Made by a program: the position numbers and the translations under genes
Source of the DNA: Caldilineae bacterium
Lineage (GTDB): Bacteria > Chloroflexota > Anaerolineae > Epilineales > Epilineaceae
Assembly (NCBI GenBank): GCA_020634625.1
Contig: JACKBJ010000019.1
Span: 14,445 to 78,444, forward strand
DNA: 64,000 bases
Direction: 5' to 3'
Notes under the pieces: generated by a model
What the model was told of the DNA's origin: nothing
Databases searched by the model: none
Seen by the model: the letters and a program-made list of their open reading frames with translations, nothing else
Part shown: in pieces, positions 1 through 8,876 of the stretch
Layout of the letters: each line of letters opens with the position of its first letter
How positions within the stretch are numbered: the first letter of the stretch is position 1

Positions 1-42
1 GGGGTAGTCCCGCGGGACGAACGCGCGGATGCGGAGGGCCAC
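1..42 (-). CDS. Start of a GNAT-like acetyltransferase (partial)
   Basis: Only the first 14 codons are inside the window, reading leftward off the edge. Starting at the GTG at position 42 they give VALRIRAFVPRDYP, which resembles the opening strand of GNAT N-acetyltransferases (commonly LRIRPxxPxDYPAL). A GGGAG ribosome-binding sequence lies about 8 bases upstream of the GTG. The call is an inference from a very short match. The gene would be divergent from the giant NHL protein gene. Confidence 0.35.
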   Translation of the reverse strand, partial: MALRIRAFVPRDYP

Positions 43-161
43 GGCCTGCTCCCGGGATGCTGCGACGCGCGAGCAGGGACGCGGCCTTGGGGCCGAACCG
101 TCCACTGCCGGAGAAGGCCGCCAGCCTAGGCGATCTGGCCGCCGCCTGTCAAGCCTGGCTG

Positions 162-170
162 TGATATCAT
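162..170 (+). promoter_or_regulatory. Extended -10 element upstream of the giant NHL gene
   Basis: TGA followed by TATCAT forms an extended -10 (TGn-TATCAT), about 100 bases ahead of the chosen ATG at 272. No good -35 hexamer is visible. The same TATCAT hexamer recurs upstream of other genes in this window. Confidence 0.3.
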
Positions 171-271
171 GGCCCGGCATGCGCCATCGCGCTGGCGCCT
201 GGGATGGGCGATGCTCCCGCCACCCGCCGGGAATCGCCTCGCCGGCGCGCAGAGTCATCGGAGGAAGCACC

Positions 272-3200
272 ATGGCCCCGGCCACCCGTCCCCGTCTGCT
301 CGTCGTCCTCGGCCTGGCCGGTCTGGTCGGACTGGCCGCGATGGCCGGCCCGAACCCGCCGGGCGCCGCCGCCCCCGCCGCGCCCGCCGCCGACCCCGAC
401 GCCAGCCTGGCCCTGGGCTGGAGCCAGACCCTGGGCGAGAGCGAGGTGCCCTGGTTCCGCAGCGCCGCCCAGCTCAACCAGCCGGCCGGGCTCGATGCCG
501 AGGGCGACGCCGTCTGGATCGCCGAGGCGGCTGGCCGGCGCGCGCTGAAGTTCAGCTCGAGCGGCCGCCTGCTCGACGAGCTGGGCCGGGCCGGCCTGGG
601 CCATGCCATCCACGACCACCCGGTGCGGCGCATCGCCGACATCGTCGCCTTCGGGGACGAGGCCGAGCAGGGCGGCCCCGGCGCCCAGCCGACGCCCACC
701 GCGACGCCCAAGGCGCAACCGCCGATCCGGCCCTTGGCGGATCCCGCGCCGGCCGTCCGAGCCCGCGCCGCGACGGCCGCCGGGCTCCAGGCCCCGGCCG
801 GAACGGCCCAGGAGACGGGTCGCTCGATGATCTGGATCGTCGACGACCTGGCGCACTATGCCCTGGGCATCGATCGGGACAGCGGCGCGCGCACCCTGCT
901 GGGCGTGCCGGACGAAGCGGGCGCGGACGACGATCACTTCGACGCGCCGGGCGGCATCGCCGTCTCGCCCGCCGCTGGCCGGGTCTACGTCAGCGACGGC
1001 GGCAACCACCGGGTGCAGGTCTTCGACCTCGACGGCCAGCTCCTGGGGACGATCGGCGCCGGCCCCGGCGGGGGCGACGACCAGCTCTACCAGCCGGCCC
1101 GCCTGGCCCTGGACGCCGAGGGCCTGCTCTACGTGGCCGACGCCGGCAACCATCGGGTCCAGGCCTTCGACGTCTCGGACCCGGCCCGCCCCTTCCTGGT
1201 GCGCTCCTACGGCAGCGGACCGGGGGCCGGCGACAGCGAGCTGAACACGCCGCTGGGCGTCGCGGTCGAGCCCTCCTTCGTCTACATCGCCGACGCGGCC
1301 AACTGCCGGGTGCAGGTCTGGCGCCGCCGAGAGGCCACCTTCTGGCGCTCGATCGGCGGCTGGTGCGCCGGCGGCCGGCCGGGCTACCCGACCGACGTGG
1401 CCCGGGACGCGCGCGGTTTCCTGTACGTCGCCGACGCCTGGGGCATGCAGGTGCACCAGCTGAACCCGGATTGGAGCAGCCTGCGCAGCTTCGGCGCCGA
1501 CGGCCTGCCCTACCTGACCGACGCCGAGCACTACAACGCGCCGGTCGGCGTGGCCTTCGGGCCCGCCGGCGAGCGTCTGGTGCTGGAGCGGGACGGCGGC
1601 CGGCTGATCAAGCGCGAGGTCGATGGCACGCTGGCCTGGACCTACGGCCGCATCGGCGTGACCGACAACCGGCTGGGCGACCTGGTCGCGCCGGGCGACC
1701 TGGTGGTCGACGACCGGGGACGCATCTTCCTGGCCGACAGCGGCAACCGGCGCATCGAGCGCCTGGCGCCGGATGGCACCCACGAGGCCTACATCGCCGG
1801 CGAGGGGCAGGGCGACGGCCAGGTCGACCGGCCGGCCGGCCTGGGCCTGACGCCGGACGGCCGCCTGCTGGTGGCCGACACGGGCAACCATCGGCTGCAG
1901 ATCCTGGACGCCGACGGGACCTTTCTGGCCAGCCTGGGCCGGACCGGCACGCCGGGCCTGGCCAGCGGCAGCTTCCGGGCGCCCGAGGACGCCGCCATGG
2001 ACGGCCGCGGCTGGCTCTACGTGGCCGATACCGGCAACCAGCGCGTCGAGGTCTTCGACGATGCCTTGCGGCATGTCCGCAGCCTGGGCGAAGCCGGCGT
2101 GGCCGGCGACGACTTCGCGCACTTCGACCATCCGACGCGCCTGGCGCTGGACGAGGCCGACCGGCTCTACGTGGCCGACACCGGCAACCATCGGGTGCTG
2201 GTCTTCGACGCGGACGGCGGCTTCGTGACGGCCTTGGGCGGCAGCTATGGCAGCCAGTCCGGCGGCTTGCGCGAGCCCCACGGGCTGGCCGTCGCGCCGG
2301 ACGGCACGCTGCTGGTGGCCGATACGGAGAACCACCGGGTGCAGGGCTTCAGCCGGGCCGACGAGCCCTGGACGGCGCGTGCGATCAACGGCTTCGGGCG
2401 GCGTGCCAACGGCGCCGTCAGCGCCCTGGCCGAGCTGGACGGCGCGCTGCTGGCCGGCACCTGGACCGAGGGCGAAGGGCTGTCGATTCAGCGCCGTGCG
2501 GCGCCGGACCAGCCCTGGGTCGAGCTGCTCGGCGCCGGCGACGGCGACCCGGACGCGGCGGGCGTCACGACCTTCCAGCACTTCGGCGGCCGGCTCTATG
2601 CCGGCATCCTCGACACGCACCTGGCGCGCGATCCGAGCAGCGGTGTCGTCACGCGCTCGAGCAAGGGCGGCGCCATCTGGCGCAGCGCCGATGGCCGGGC
2701 CTGGGAGGCGGTGGCCGAGCGGGGCCTGGGCGAGGCGCGCAACGTGGCCTTCACCAGCTTCGCCGAGTACGGGGGCCAGCTCTACGCCGGCAGCCGCAGC
2801 GGCGATCCGGATCAGGCGGCCGAGATCTGGCGCTCGGGCACGGGCGATGCCGGCAGCTGGGAGCGGGCCATGCAGGCCGGCTTCGACGGTGACCTGGCCA
2901 ACCGCGCCATCGGCGCCATGGCGGCCTATACCGGCACGCTCTGGGCCGGCAGCTGCCACAGCGGCCAGCCCGAGCTCTGGCAGAGCAAGGACGGCAAGCG
3001 CTGGAGCCCGGCCGGCCCGGCCGGCGCGGCCGGCATCGGCAGCGGCGGCACCGGCTGCGTCACCGACCTCCTGCCCTACGGGGACCATTTCTACGCCGCC
3101 TTGGGCGCCGACACGCGGGTCGGCGTCGGCTACCGGGCCGGCGAGGTCTGGCGCTGCAAGCGTTGCGACAGCTCGGACTGGGAGCAGGTGGCGCCCGGCG

Positions 3201-6200
3201 GCATCGGCAACACCTATTCGGTCGGCCGGATTCAGCTGGCCGCCTTCGACGAGCCGCCCTTCCGCTACCTCTACGCCGTGGTCGGCAACCCGCGCAGCGG
3301 CCTGGAGGTCTGGCGCGCGCCGGACGGCCTGGCCTGGGAGCAGGTCTCGGTCGGCGGCTTCGGCGACAGCAACAACCGCGACCTCTTCGGCACGGCTTCG
3401 CTGGCGCTCTGGCACGGGCGCCTGCACCTGGGCGCCTGGAACCCGGCCACCGGCGGCGAGCTCTGGTCCACCGGCGGCAGTAGGCCGGGCAGCATCCCGA
3501 CGCCGGCCGGCCCCAAGCCCACCGCCACGCCCCGGCCGCGGCCGCAGCCGCCCACCGGCCGCGCGGCCTACGTGCTGGTCGACCAGTGGCCGCCCGGCCG
3601 GGTCATCGCGCCCGACGTCATCGGCGCCATCCGCGAGATGGCGGTGACGGCCGACGGCACGGTCTTCCTGCTCGACCAGTCCAACAACCGCGTCATGCGC
3701 TTGAACCCGGACGGCACCTGGGGCCTGGCTTTCGGCAACATCGGCCGCGGCCCGGATCGGATCGGCGAGGTCGGCGCCATCGCCGTCGACGACGGCGCCG
3801 GCCGGGTCTACGTGGCCGACATCGCCTCGGAACGGGTGCTGGTCTTCACCCTGGACGGCGACTTCCTGGATGCCTGGCCCGAGATCTCGGCCCTGGGCAT
3901 GGAGGCCCAGCCCGACGGCAGCCTGTGGATCGCCGATCGGCTGGCGGGGGCGGTGCGGCGCCTGGACGCTGCGGGCGTCGAGCTCGAGCGCTTCGGCAGC
4001 TTCGGCCAGCGCGAGGCCGACCAGTTCAGCGTGCTGACCGACCTGACGGTGGATCCGGCCGGCAACCTCTGGGTGCTGGACCTGGGCGTCATCGGCAACG
4101 TCGGCGGCAACCCGGTGCAGCGCGTTCGCGGCTTCCGGCCCGAGGCCGGCGGCTGGCGCCGCTTCCGAACGCTGGACATGACGGCCGCCAAGTGGCAGGG
4201 CTGCCTGGGCGCCGAGCTGCGCATCACCGCCCTCGGGCCCGAGCGGCTCCTGGCCGACGGCTGCCTGATCGAGGGCAACGATCGTCTGGACGTCTTCCCG
4301 GGCGGTCACCGCTCGGCCGACCTCTACGGTGTGCGCGCCCGGACCGCCAACGCGGCCGCCGGGCACTTCGTGGCTCTGGCCACCTACGACACCGACCGCA
4401 ACGACCCCGAGAACCCGACCTACCCGGCCCTGGTGCGCTACTTCGACGAGGGCTTCGACATCGTCCAGAGCTACAGCCTGGGCCGCACCCTGGACGCGGT
4501 CACGGCGGCTGCCGACGGCGCGGTCAGCGACGCGCTGCGCCTGAGCACGGCGCCCGACGGCTCGCTGATGGTCACCGACCAGTTCGGCCTGCGCCAGCGC
4601 GGCACCGACGGCGCCGTGCTGGACGACCTGCCGCTCTCGCCCTATCCCAGCCGGATCAACCCGATGCGCCTGACGGCCGAGCTCACCGTGGGCGAGGGCA
4701 CCGGCAGCCGGGTGATGGGCGTGGGCACCTCGCGTGCCGGCCGCTTCGGCCGCCAGGTCGTGGTCTACGCCAGCACGGTCTACCGGCGCTATTGCGTCAA
4801 CCGCCAGTGCTCGGTCAACCCCTACCTGGAGGTGATCTGGGACACGACCCTGCCCAGCGACACCGAAGGCGTGGTGGCGGTGGCGCACGAGGGCCAGCGC
4901 CGGCAGTTCGCGGTGCTGACGCGCTACAACGCGGCGCCGTCCACCCGCGGCATCGAGGACATCCGCTACCGCATGCTGGTCTACGGGCTCGACCGCTACG
5001 GGCGCAAGGAGCAGATCGAGCTGCAGGGCGAGGACCGCGACGCGATCTGGGCCGACGTCGACGCCGGACCGACCGGCCGGATCTACGCCCTGGACACGCT
5101 CAACGACCGGGTCCAGGTCTGGGGCCCCGACCTGAGCGACCTGGGCATGGTGCCGACGCCCAAGGATGCCTGGCGGGTGGCCGGCGGTCCGAACGACGAG
5201 ATCTTCGTCCTGACCGTCTACGGCCACGTGGTGCGGATGGCCGCCGACGGCACGGTGCTCTCGCGCTTCGTCTCGCGGCCCCACCCGGGCGTGCCGCCGA
5301 CCTCGCTGGTCGACCTGACGGTCGACCGGGACGGCTGGGTCTATACCGTCGACGCGCTGGCCGACCAGGTGACGGTCTTCGCGCCCGAGGGCACCGAGGA
5401 CGCCGTGCTGCAGGGCGACGACTGCAGCCTGGGCGGCGACAAGTGGGCCGATCCGCGGGACGTCCTGCTGGGCGACGCGACGACGGTCTACCTGAGCCTC
5501 TTCGGCAGCTGCGGCTTCGTCGAGCGGCCGGCCGACATCGTGCTGGCGGTCAACACGCTGGGGCGCAGCCTGGGCAACGACCCGGGCCGGCAGCTGGCCA
5601 ACAACCTGCGCCGAGCTCGGCAGATCGCGGCCCTGACCGACCTGGACCGGCACCGCATGGGGGTGGTCAGCTTCAGCCGCTCGGGCGACGTCGACCAGCC
5701 TCTGACCGGCACCAGCTACGCGCTGGTGCGGGCCCTGTGGAGCGTGCGCGCCGACCGCGGCACGCCGCCGCGCAACTACGCCGCCTTGCGCGCCGCGATG
5801 GACGTCTTCGAGGACAAGCCCGAGCGCATGCGGGTGATCGTGATCGTGACGCCCGGCGAGGACGACCAGGCCGGCCTGGACCTGGCCGAGCAGCTCAAGG
5901 CCGAGGGGGTGCGCATCCTGATCGTCAACGGGGCCAGCATCATCGCCTCGGGCGACCTGTTCAACGACATCGACGTCGAGCCGCGGGCGATGGGCGCGGG
6001 CAAGGAGGTGCACCGCCGCATGCTGGTGCGCGACCGGCCCGAGGACATCGTCCAGACCGGCGAGCTGGTCGACGAGCTGCCGGGCAACATGCGGTACGTC
6101 GCGGGCAGCGCCCAGCCGGCGGCCACCTGGGACCCGGCCGCGCGGACGCTGACCTGGGCCCTGTCCGCCCTGGACGGCGACCTGACGCACGGCTTCCGCT

Positions 6201-7042
6201 TCGACCTGATCCCGCAGCAGGAGGGCGAGTGGCCGACCAACGTCATGGCCCAGGCCCGGGTCACCGACGGCTGGGGCAAGCCGCGGCTGGTCGACTATCC
6301 GGTGCCGCGGGTGCGGGTCTACGGCGAGCTGCCGACGCCCACGCCGACCCGCACGCCCACCCCGACCCGGACGCCGACGCCGACGGTGACGCCGACGCCG
6401 ACCGCGACCCTCGAGCCGCGGCCGATCTTCCTGCCGCTGCTGCTCCGGACCGAGTGCTCGGACGAGACGCGCAACGCCGACGTGGCGCTGATCATCGACA
6501 CCTCGGGCAGCATGAGCGAGACGACCTCGCCGGCCGGGCCGACCAAGCTCGAGGCGGCCCGCGAGGCGGCCCGCAGCTTCCTGGGCCAGCTGGTGGCGGG
6601 GCGCGACCAGGCGGCGCTGATCCAGTTCAACAGCGAGGCCAGCGTGGTGGTGCCGCTCGGCAGCGACCCGCAGGCGGTGATCGCGGGCCTGGACGGGCTG
6701 ACCCAGGCCAGCGGGACCAACATCGCCGGCGCGCTGGCGCTGGGGACGCAGGTGCTGGTCGGGCCCGAGCGGCGGGTGGACAACAACGCGGTGCTGATCC
6801 TCCTGACCGACGGCGAGCCGACGGTCGGGACGCCCGAGGAGCTGAGGGCGGCGGCGAACGCGGCCAAGGCGGCCGGGATCCTGGTCTTCACGATCGGTCT
6901 CGGCAGCCAGGTCGATCAGGCCTTGCTGAAGGCGGTGGCGGGCAAGGACGAATGGTTCTTCTACGCGCCGGACACCAGCGATCTGGCGGCCATCTACGCC
7001 CAGATCGCCTTCGCCCTGCCCTGCCGGCCGGGCTGGCCCTAG
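272..7042 (+). CDS. Giant secreted NHL-repeat and von Willebrand A protein
   Basis: A 2256-residue exported protein. The start at 272 has a GGAGGAAG ribosome site and gives a signal peptide (Arg-rich start, Leu/Gly-rich core to about residue 25). A first NHL beta-propeller block (about residues 220-690) has many VADTGNHRVxVFD repeats. It is followed by a kelch/exo-beta-propeller-like region with repeated YAG...EIWRS...W motifs. A Thr/Pro linker near residue 1080 leads to a second NHL block. Residues about 1755-1960 resemble a vWA fold, but the MIDAS DxSxS is replaced (DIVLAVNTLGRS). A long Pro-Thr linker (about 2020-2050) and FLPLLLR precede a canonical vWA domain (from about 2068) with DTSGS intact. 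Probably surface-attached and adhesive or sensory; ligand unknown. The Thr-Pro plus LPLLLR style is typical of Chloroflexota. Confidence 0.85.
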   Translation: MAPATRPRLLVVLGLAGLVGLAAMAGPNPPGAAAPAAPAADPDASLALGWSQTLGESEVPWFRSAAQLNQPAGLDAEGDAVWIAEAAGRRALKFSSSGRLLDELGRAGLGHAIHDHPVRRIADIVAFGDEAEQGGPGAQPTPTATPKAQPPIRPLADPAPAVRARAATAAGLQAPAGTAQETGRSMIWIVDDLAHYALGIDRDSGARTLLGVPDEAGADDDHFDAPGGIAVSPAAGRVYVSDGGNHRVQVFDLDGQLLGTIGAGPGGGDDQLYQPARLALDAEGLLYVADAGNHRVQAFDVSDPARPFLVRSYGSGPGAGDSELNTPLGVAVEPSFVYIADAANCRVQVWRRREATFWRSIGGWCAGGRPGYPTDVARDARGFLYVADAWGMQVHQLNPDWSSLRSFGADGLPYLTDAEHYNAPVGVAFGPAGERLVLERDGGRLIKREVDGTLAWTYGRIGVTDNRLGDLVAPGDLVVDDRGRIFLADSGNRRIERLAPDGTHEAYIAGEGQGDGQVDRPAGLGLTPDGRLLVADTGNHRLQILDADGTFLASLGRTGTPGLASGSFRAPEDAAMDGRGWLYVADTGNQRVEVFDDALRHVRSLGEAGVAGDDFAHFDHPTRLALDEADRLYVADTGNHRVLVFDADGGFVTALGGSYGSQSGGLREPHGLAVAPDGTLLVADTENHRVQGFSRADEPWTARAINGFGRRANGAVSALAELDGALLAGTWTEGEGLSIQRRAAPDQPWVELLGAGDGDPDAAGVTTFQHFGGRLYAGILDTHLARDPSSGVVTRSSKGGAIWRSADGRAWEAVAERGLGEARNVAFTSFAEYGGQLYAGSRSGDPDQAAEIWRSGTGDAGSWERAMQAGFDGDLANRAIGAMAAYTGTLWAGSCHSGQPELWQSKDGKRWSPAGPAGAAGIGSGGTGCVTDLLPYGDHFYAALGADTRVGVGYRAGEVWRCKRCDSSDWEQVAPGGIGNTYSVGRIQLAAFDEPPFRYLYAVVGNPRSGLEVWRAPDGLAWEQVSVGGFGDSNNRDLFGTASLALWHGRLHLGAWNPATGGELWSTGGSRPGSIPTPAGPKPTATPRPRPQPPTGRAAYVLVDQWPPGRVIAPDVIGAIREMAVTADGTVFLLDQSNNRVMRLNPDGTWGLAFGNIGRGPDRIGEVGAIAVDDGAGRVYVADIASERVLVFTLDGDFLDAWPEISALGMEAQPDGSLWIADRLAGAVRRLDAAGVELERFGSFGQREADQFSVLTDLTVDPAGNLWVLDLGVIGNVGGNPVQRVRGFRPEAGGWRRFRTLDMTAAKWQGCLGAELRITALGPERLLADGCLIEGNDRLDVFPGGHRSADLYGVRARTANAAAGHFVALATYDTDRNDPENPTYPALVRYFDEGFDIVQSYSLGRTLDAVTAAADGAVSDALRLSTAPDGSLMVTDQFGLRQRGTDGAVLDDLPLSPYPSRINPMRLTAELTVGEGTGSRVMGVGTSRAGRFGRQVVVYASTVYRRYCVNRQCSVNPYLEVIWDTTLPSDTEGVVAVAHEGQRRQFAVLTRYNAAPSTRGIEDIRYRMLVYGLDRYGRKEQIELQGEDRDAIWADVDAGPTGRIYALDTLNDRVQVWGPDLSDLGMVPTPKDAWRVAGGPNDEIFVLTVYGHVVRMAADGTVLSRFVSRPHPGVPPTSLVDLTVDRDGWVYTVDALADQVTVFAPEGTEDAVLQGDDCSLGGDKWADPRDVLLGDATTVYLSLFGSCGFVERPADIVLAVNTLGRSLGNDPGRQLANNLRRARQIAALTDLDRHRMGVVSFSRSGDVDQPLTGTSYALVRALWSVRADRGTPPRNYAALRAAMDVFEDKPERMRVIVIVTPGEDDQAGLDLAEQLKAEGVRILIVNGASIIASGDLFNDIDVEPRAMGAGKEVHRRMLVRDRPEDIVQTGELVDELPGNMRYVAGSAQPAATWDPAARTLTWALSALDGDLTHGFRFDLIPQQEGEWPTNVMAQARVTDGWGKPRLVDYPVPRVRVYGELPTPTPTRTPTPTRTPTPTVTPTPTATLEPRPIFLPLLLRTECSDETRNADVALIIDTSGSMSETTSPAGPTKLEAAREAARSFLGQLVAGRDQAALIQFNSEASVVVPLGSDPQAVIAGLDGLTQASGTNIAGALALGTQVLVGPERRVDNNAVLILLTDGEPTVGTPEELRAAANAAKAAGILVFTIGLGSQVDQALLKAVAGKDEWFFYAPDTSDLAAIYAQIAFALPCRPGWP

Positions 7043-7066
7043 GCCGCGCGCGGCGCCGTGCGAGCC

Positions 7067-7104
7067 GGCCGGGAGCGGGGGCGTCGCCACCCCCGCTCCC
7101 GGCC
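7067..7104. terminator. 15-bp perfect GC hairpin after the NHL gene
   Basis: A perfect inverted repeat (GGCCGGGAGCGGGGG, 7067-7081, with its complement at 7090-7104) has an 8-base loop and begins 24 bases after the stop codon. There is no U tract. It matches the GC-hairpin terminator style seen elsewhere in the window. Confidence 0.6.
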
Positions 7105-7111
7105 CCGCGGC

Positions 7112-7141
7112 CGACGCGGATCGGGCTGCCGGTCCGCGTCG
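7112..7141. terminator. 9-bp GC hairpin downstream of the Fic gene
   Basis: CGACGCGGA (7112-7120) pairs perfectly with TCCGCGTCG (7133-7141) across a 12-base loop. It lies about 27 bases beyond the stop of the leftward Fic gene. Together with the hairpin at 7067-7104 it insulates two convergent genes. Confidence 0.45.
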
Positions 7142-7167
7142 CCGCGCCCCTGCGGATCGTCGCCCGG

Positions 7168-8346
7168 TCAGGGCATGGGGGCTGGGTGAATCCGGGTGGC
7201 CAGATCGGCCACGAGGGACGCGCGCAGCGCCTCGAGCGGTGCCTGTCGATCCGGTCGCTCCAGGCCGGCGGCGCCCGCGACGGCCAGCATCAGCTCGGGC
7301 GTGCCCAGGTAGCGCGTGCCTCTGCCCGCGCCCTCGCTGCGCAGGAGCCCGGCCGCCCGCAGGCGCCGCAAGTCACTCGCCGCGGTGGCCGGGCCAAGGT
7401 CGACCAGCCCGCGGTAGTATCGGTTGGTGATGTCGCGCCCGAAGAAGGCATCGAACAGGGCGTTGGCTAGCCTGGGTGGACCGTCCAGATCCTCCGTGAC
7501 CAGGTCTTCGAGCAGGGTCCAGATCGCGGCCTCCGTCGCGTGTCGGAGCGAGAGCGCTTCGATCTGGGTGACCTGAGCCTGAAGGTGTGCCAGGAGAAAG
7601 GGCGTCACGTCGGCCTCCGGATCCCAAGCGGGTCCCAGGCAGTCGAAGGCGCGGTAGTAGCGATCTTGGTGCGCGCCCCACCATTCCTCGAGGCTGGTGA
7701 ACTCCGGCAGTCGGTAGCCACCGCGCAGCATGACCATCGAGGCCAGAATCCGCGCGACGCGACCGTTGCCGTCGGAGAAGGGATGGATTCCGGCCAGGCG
7801 TATGTGCGCCAGCGCCGCCTGCAGGGCGACGGGAATCCCCATCGCCTCGGCTTGGTCCAGCCATTCGGTCAAGGCGTCGATCAGCGAGGGCACCGCTTCG
7901 GCCGCCGGTGGCAGGTAGACCAGCCCGCGGGTCGCAGATCCGACGAAGACCTGCCCGCGACGGAAGGACCCGGCCCCCGCCGCGAAGTCACCCCCCATGA
8001 CCCGGTCGTGGATGGCGACCACCAGCTCGCTCTGCCAGGTGAAGCCGGCCGCGTCGGAGCGGCGCAGGACGAAGTCCATGGCGTCCCGATAGCCGACCAC
8101 CAGCGCTGCATCACGCTCGGAGACGCCGCTTGGCCGGTCGTGGGCGAGGATGCGCCGCACGTCTTCGACCGTGACCGGGATGCCTTCCATCGACGTGGAG
8201 GCGGCGATCGCCTCCGTCTCGAGATCGCGGCGTAGCCGTCCCAGCCAGCGACGCGGCAAGACGCCCCGCGTATCCAGCGCGCTGCGCAGGGTTTCGATGC
8301 GGTCGAGGAGGCTAGCCAGCGCCTCGGTCAGCTGATATACGTACAT
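7168..8346 (-). CDS. Fic family protein (AMP transferase, self-inhibited class II)
   Basis: A 392-residue Fic/DOC enzyme that would transfer AMP (or a related group) from a nucleotide to a protein hydroxyl. The catalytic motif HPFSDGNGRVAR starts at H188 and is complete. The N-terminal part carries an inhibitory-helix motif, S50-T-S-M-E54-G, the (S/T)xxxE(G/N) signature whose Glu blocks ATP gamma-phosphate binding, so the protein is predicted to be held inactive until released. The C-terminal third looks like a winged helix, as in the Fic_N/Fic/wHTH architecture, which often serves autoregulation or DNA binding. It is a lone gene with no separate antitoxin neighbour. Its promoter overlaps an operator-like dyad (8381-8396). 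Target protein unknown. Confidence 0.92.
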   Translation of the reverse strand: MYVYQLTEALASLLDRIETLRSALDTRGVLPRRWLGRLRRDLETEAIAASTSMEGIPVTVEDVRRILAHDRPSGVSERDAALVVGYRDAMDFVLRRSDAAGFTWQSELVVAIHDRVMGGDFAAGAGSFRRGQVFVGSATRGLVYLPPAAEAVPSLIDALTEWLDQAEAMGIPVALQAALAHIRLAGIHPFSDGNGRVARILASMVMLRGGYRLPEFTSLEEWWGAHQDRYYRAFDCLGPAWDPEADVTPFLLAHLQAQVTQIEALSLRHATEAAIWTLLEDLVTEDLDGPPRLANALFDAFFGRDITNRYYRGLVDLGPATAASDLRRLRAAGLLRSEGAGRGTRYLGTPELMLAVAGAAGLERPDRQAPLEALRASLVADLATRIHPAPMP

Positions 8347-8380
8347 GCGTAGGGTTTCCGATCTGGATGCTCATGCTGGC

Positions 8381-8396
8381 AATCGTCTAAACGATT
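8381..8396. promoter_or_regulatory. Operator-like dyad overlapping the fic -10 region
   Basis: AATCGT-CTAA-ACGATT is a perfect 6-bp inverted repeat with a 4-base spacer. It overlaps the TATAAT of the leftward promoter, so a bound protein would block transcription. It lies in a short AT-rich island within otherwise GC-rich DNA. The C-terminal winged helix of the Fic protein makes autorepression plausible (inference). Confidence 0.5.
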
Positions 8397-8422
8397 ATAT
8401 GATTAGATGAGCCCGGCGCCAA
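8394..8422 (-). promoter_or_regulatory. Sigma-70 type promoter of the fic gene
   Basis: Read on the minus strand: -35 TTGGCG (8417-8422), 17-base spacer, -10 TATAAT (8394-8399, perfect consensus). A start about 8 bases later gives a leader of roughly 40 bases before the ATG at 8346. Confidence 0.5.
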
Positions 8423-8429
8423 GACCAGG

Positions 8430-8849
8430 ATGGAGCGGATGATCCACATCGAGCCCGAGCGGGCCAGCCTGCACGGGCAGTTCTCGGCCGAGCTGCCGCC
8501 GGTGGCGGTCATCGACTCGGGCGACCGGGTTCGCTTCCGGACCCTGGACGTGGCTTGGGGGATGGGCCAGCACCCGCTGGAGGGCAGCTGGCGCCCCAAG
8601 TTCGAGCCCCGGCTGGCGGGGCGCCGGCTTCTGGGCCACGCTCGGCTTCGGCGAGGACCTGCCCAGGGCCGCGGCCCAGGCGATCGAGGCATGCTCGACC
8701 GGGTGCAGCGCCGACACGGGCTGGCCCGTTCGGCGGCCCTGGCCCTGATCGGCGTCGCCGCCGACCTGCGGGTCAGCCAGATGGTCAACGGGCGGCTGGG
8801 GGTGCACCTGGTCCTGCCGGACGCGGCGATCGAGCCGGCGCCGGCATGA
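8430..8849 (+). pseudogene. Remnant of an acetamidase/formamidase gene
   Basis: The first about 60 codons (IHIEPERASLHGQFSAELPP, then PVAVIDSGDRVRFRTLDVAW) match the N-terminal beta part of the acetamidase/formamidase family. The frame then shifts: GAGFWATLGFGEDLPRAAAQ continues in another frame from about 8621. A second shift near 8690 returns to the first frame with MLDRVQRRHGLARSAALALI and VAADLRVSQMVNGRLGVHLV, the typical C-terminus of the family. The active-site middle is missing: only about 140 codons remain of an enzyme normally about 300 residues long. It is therefore a deleted, twice-frameshifted relic and not a functional small protein. Confidence 0.6.
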
Positions 8850-8876
8850 ACACCATCTGAACCCGACCCTGCTAGC

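Noticed and set aside
29..271. An 81-codon N-terminal extension of the NHL protein
   Set aside because: It contains no protein-like pattern, a -10-like element lies inside it, and the ATG at 272 has a strong ribosome site and a signal peptide.
167..7090. A 2307-codon open frame on the minus strand opposite the NHL/vWA gene
   Set aside because: It has no domain, is full of Arg/Gly/Ala/Val/His compositional runs, and mirrors the repeats of the real gene. Long antisense frames are expected in GC-rich coding DNA. The same applies to the frames opposite the S8 genes (33246-35144, 35166-37271 and 37235-41182).
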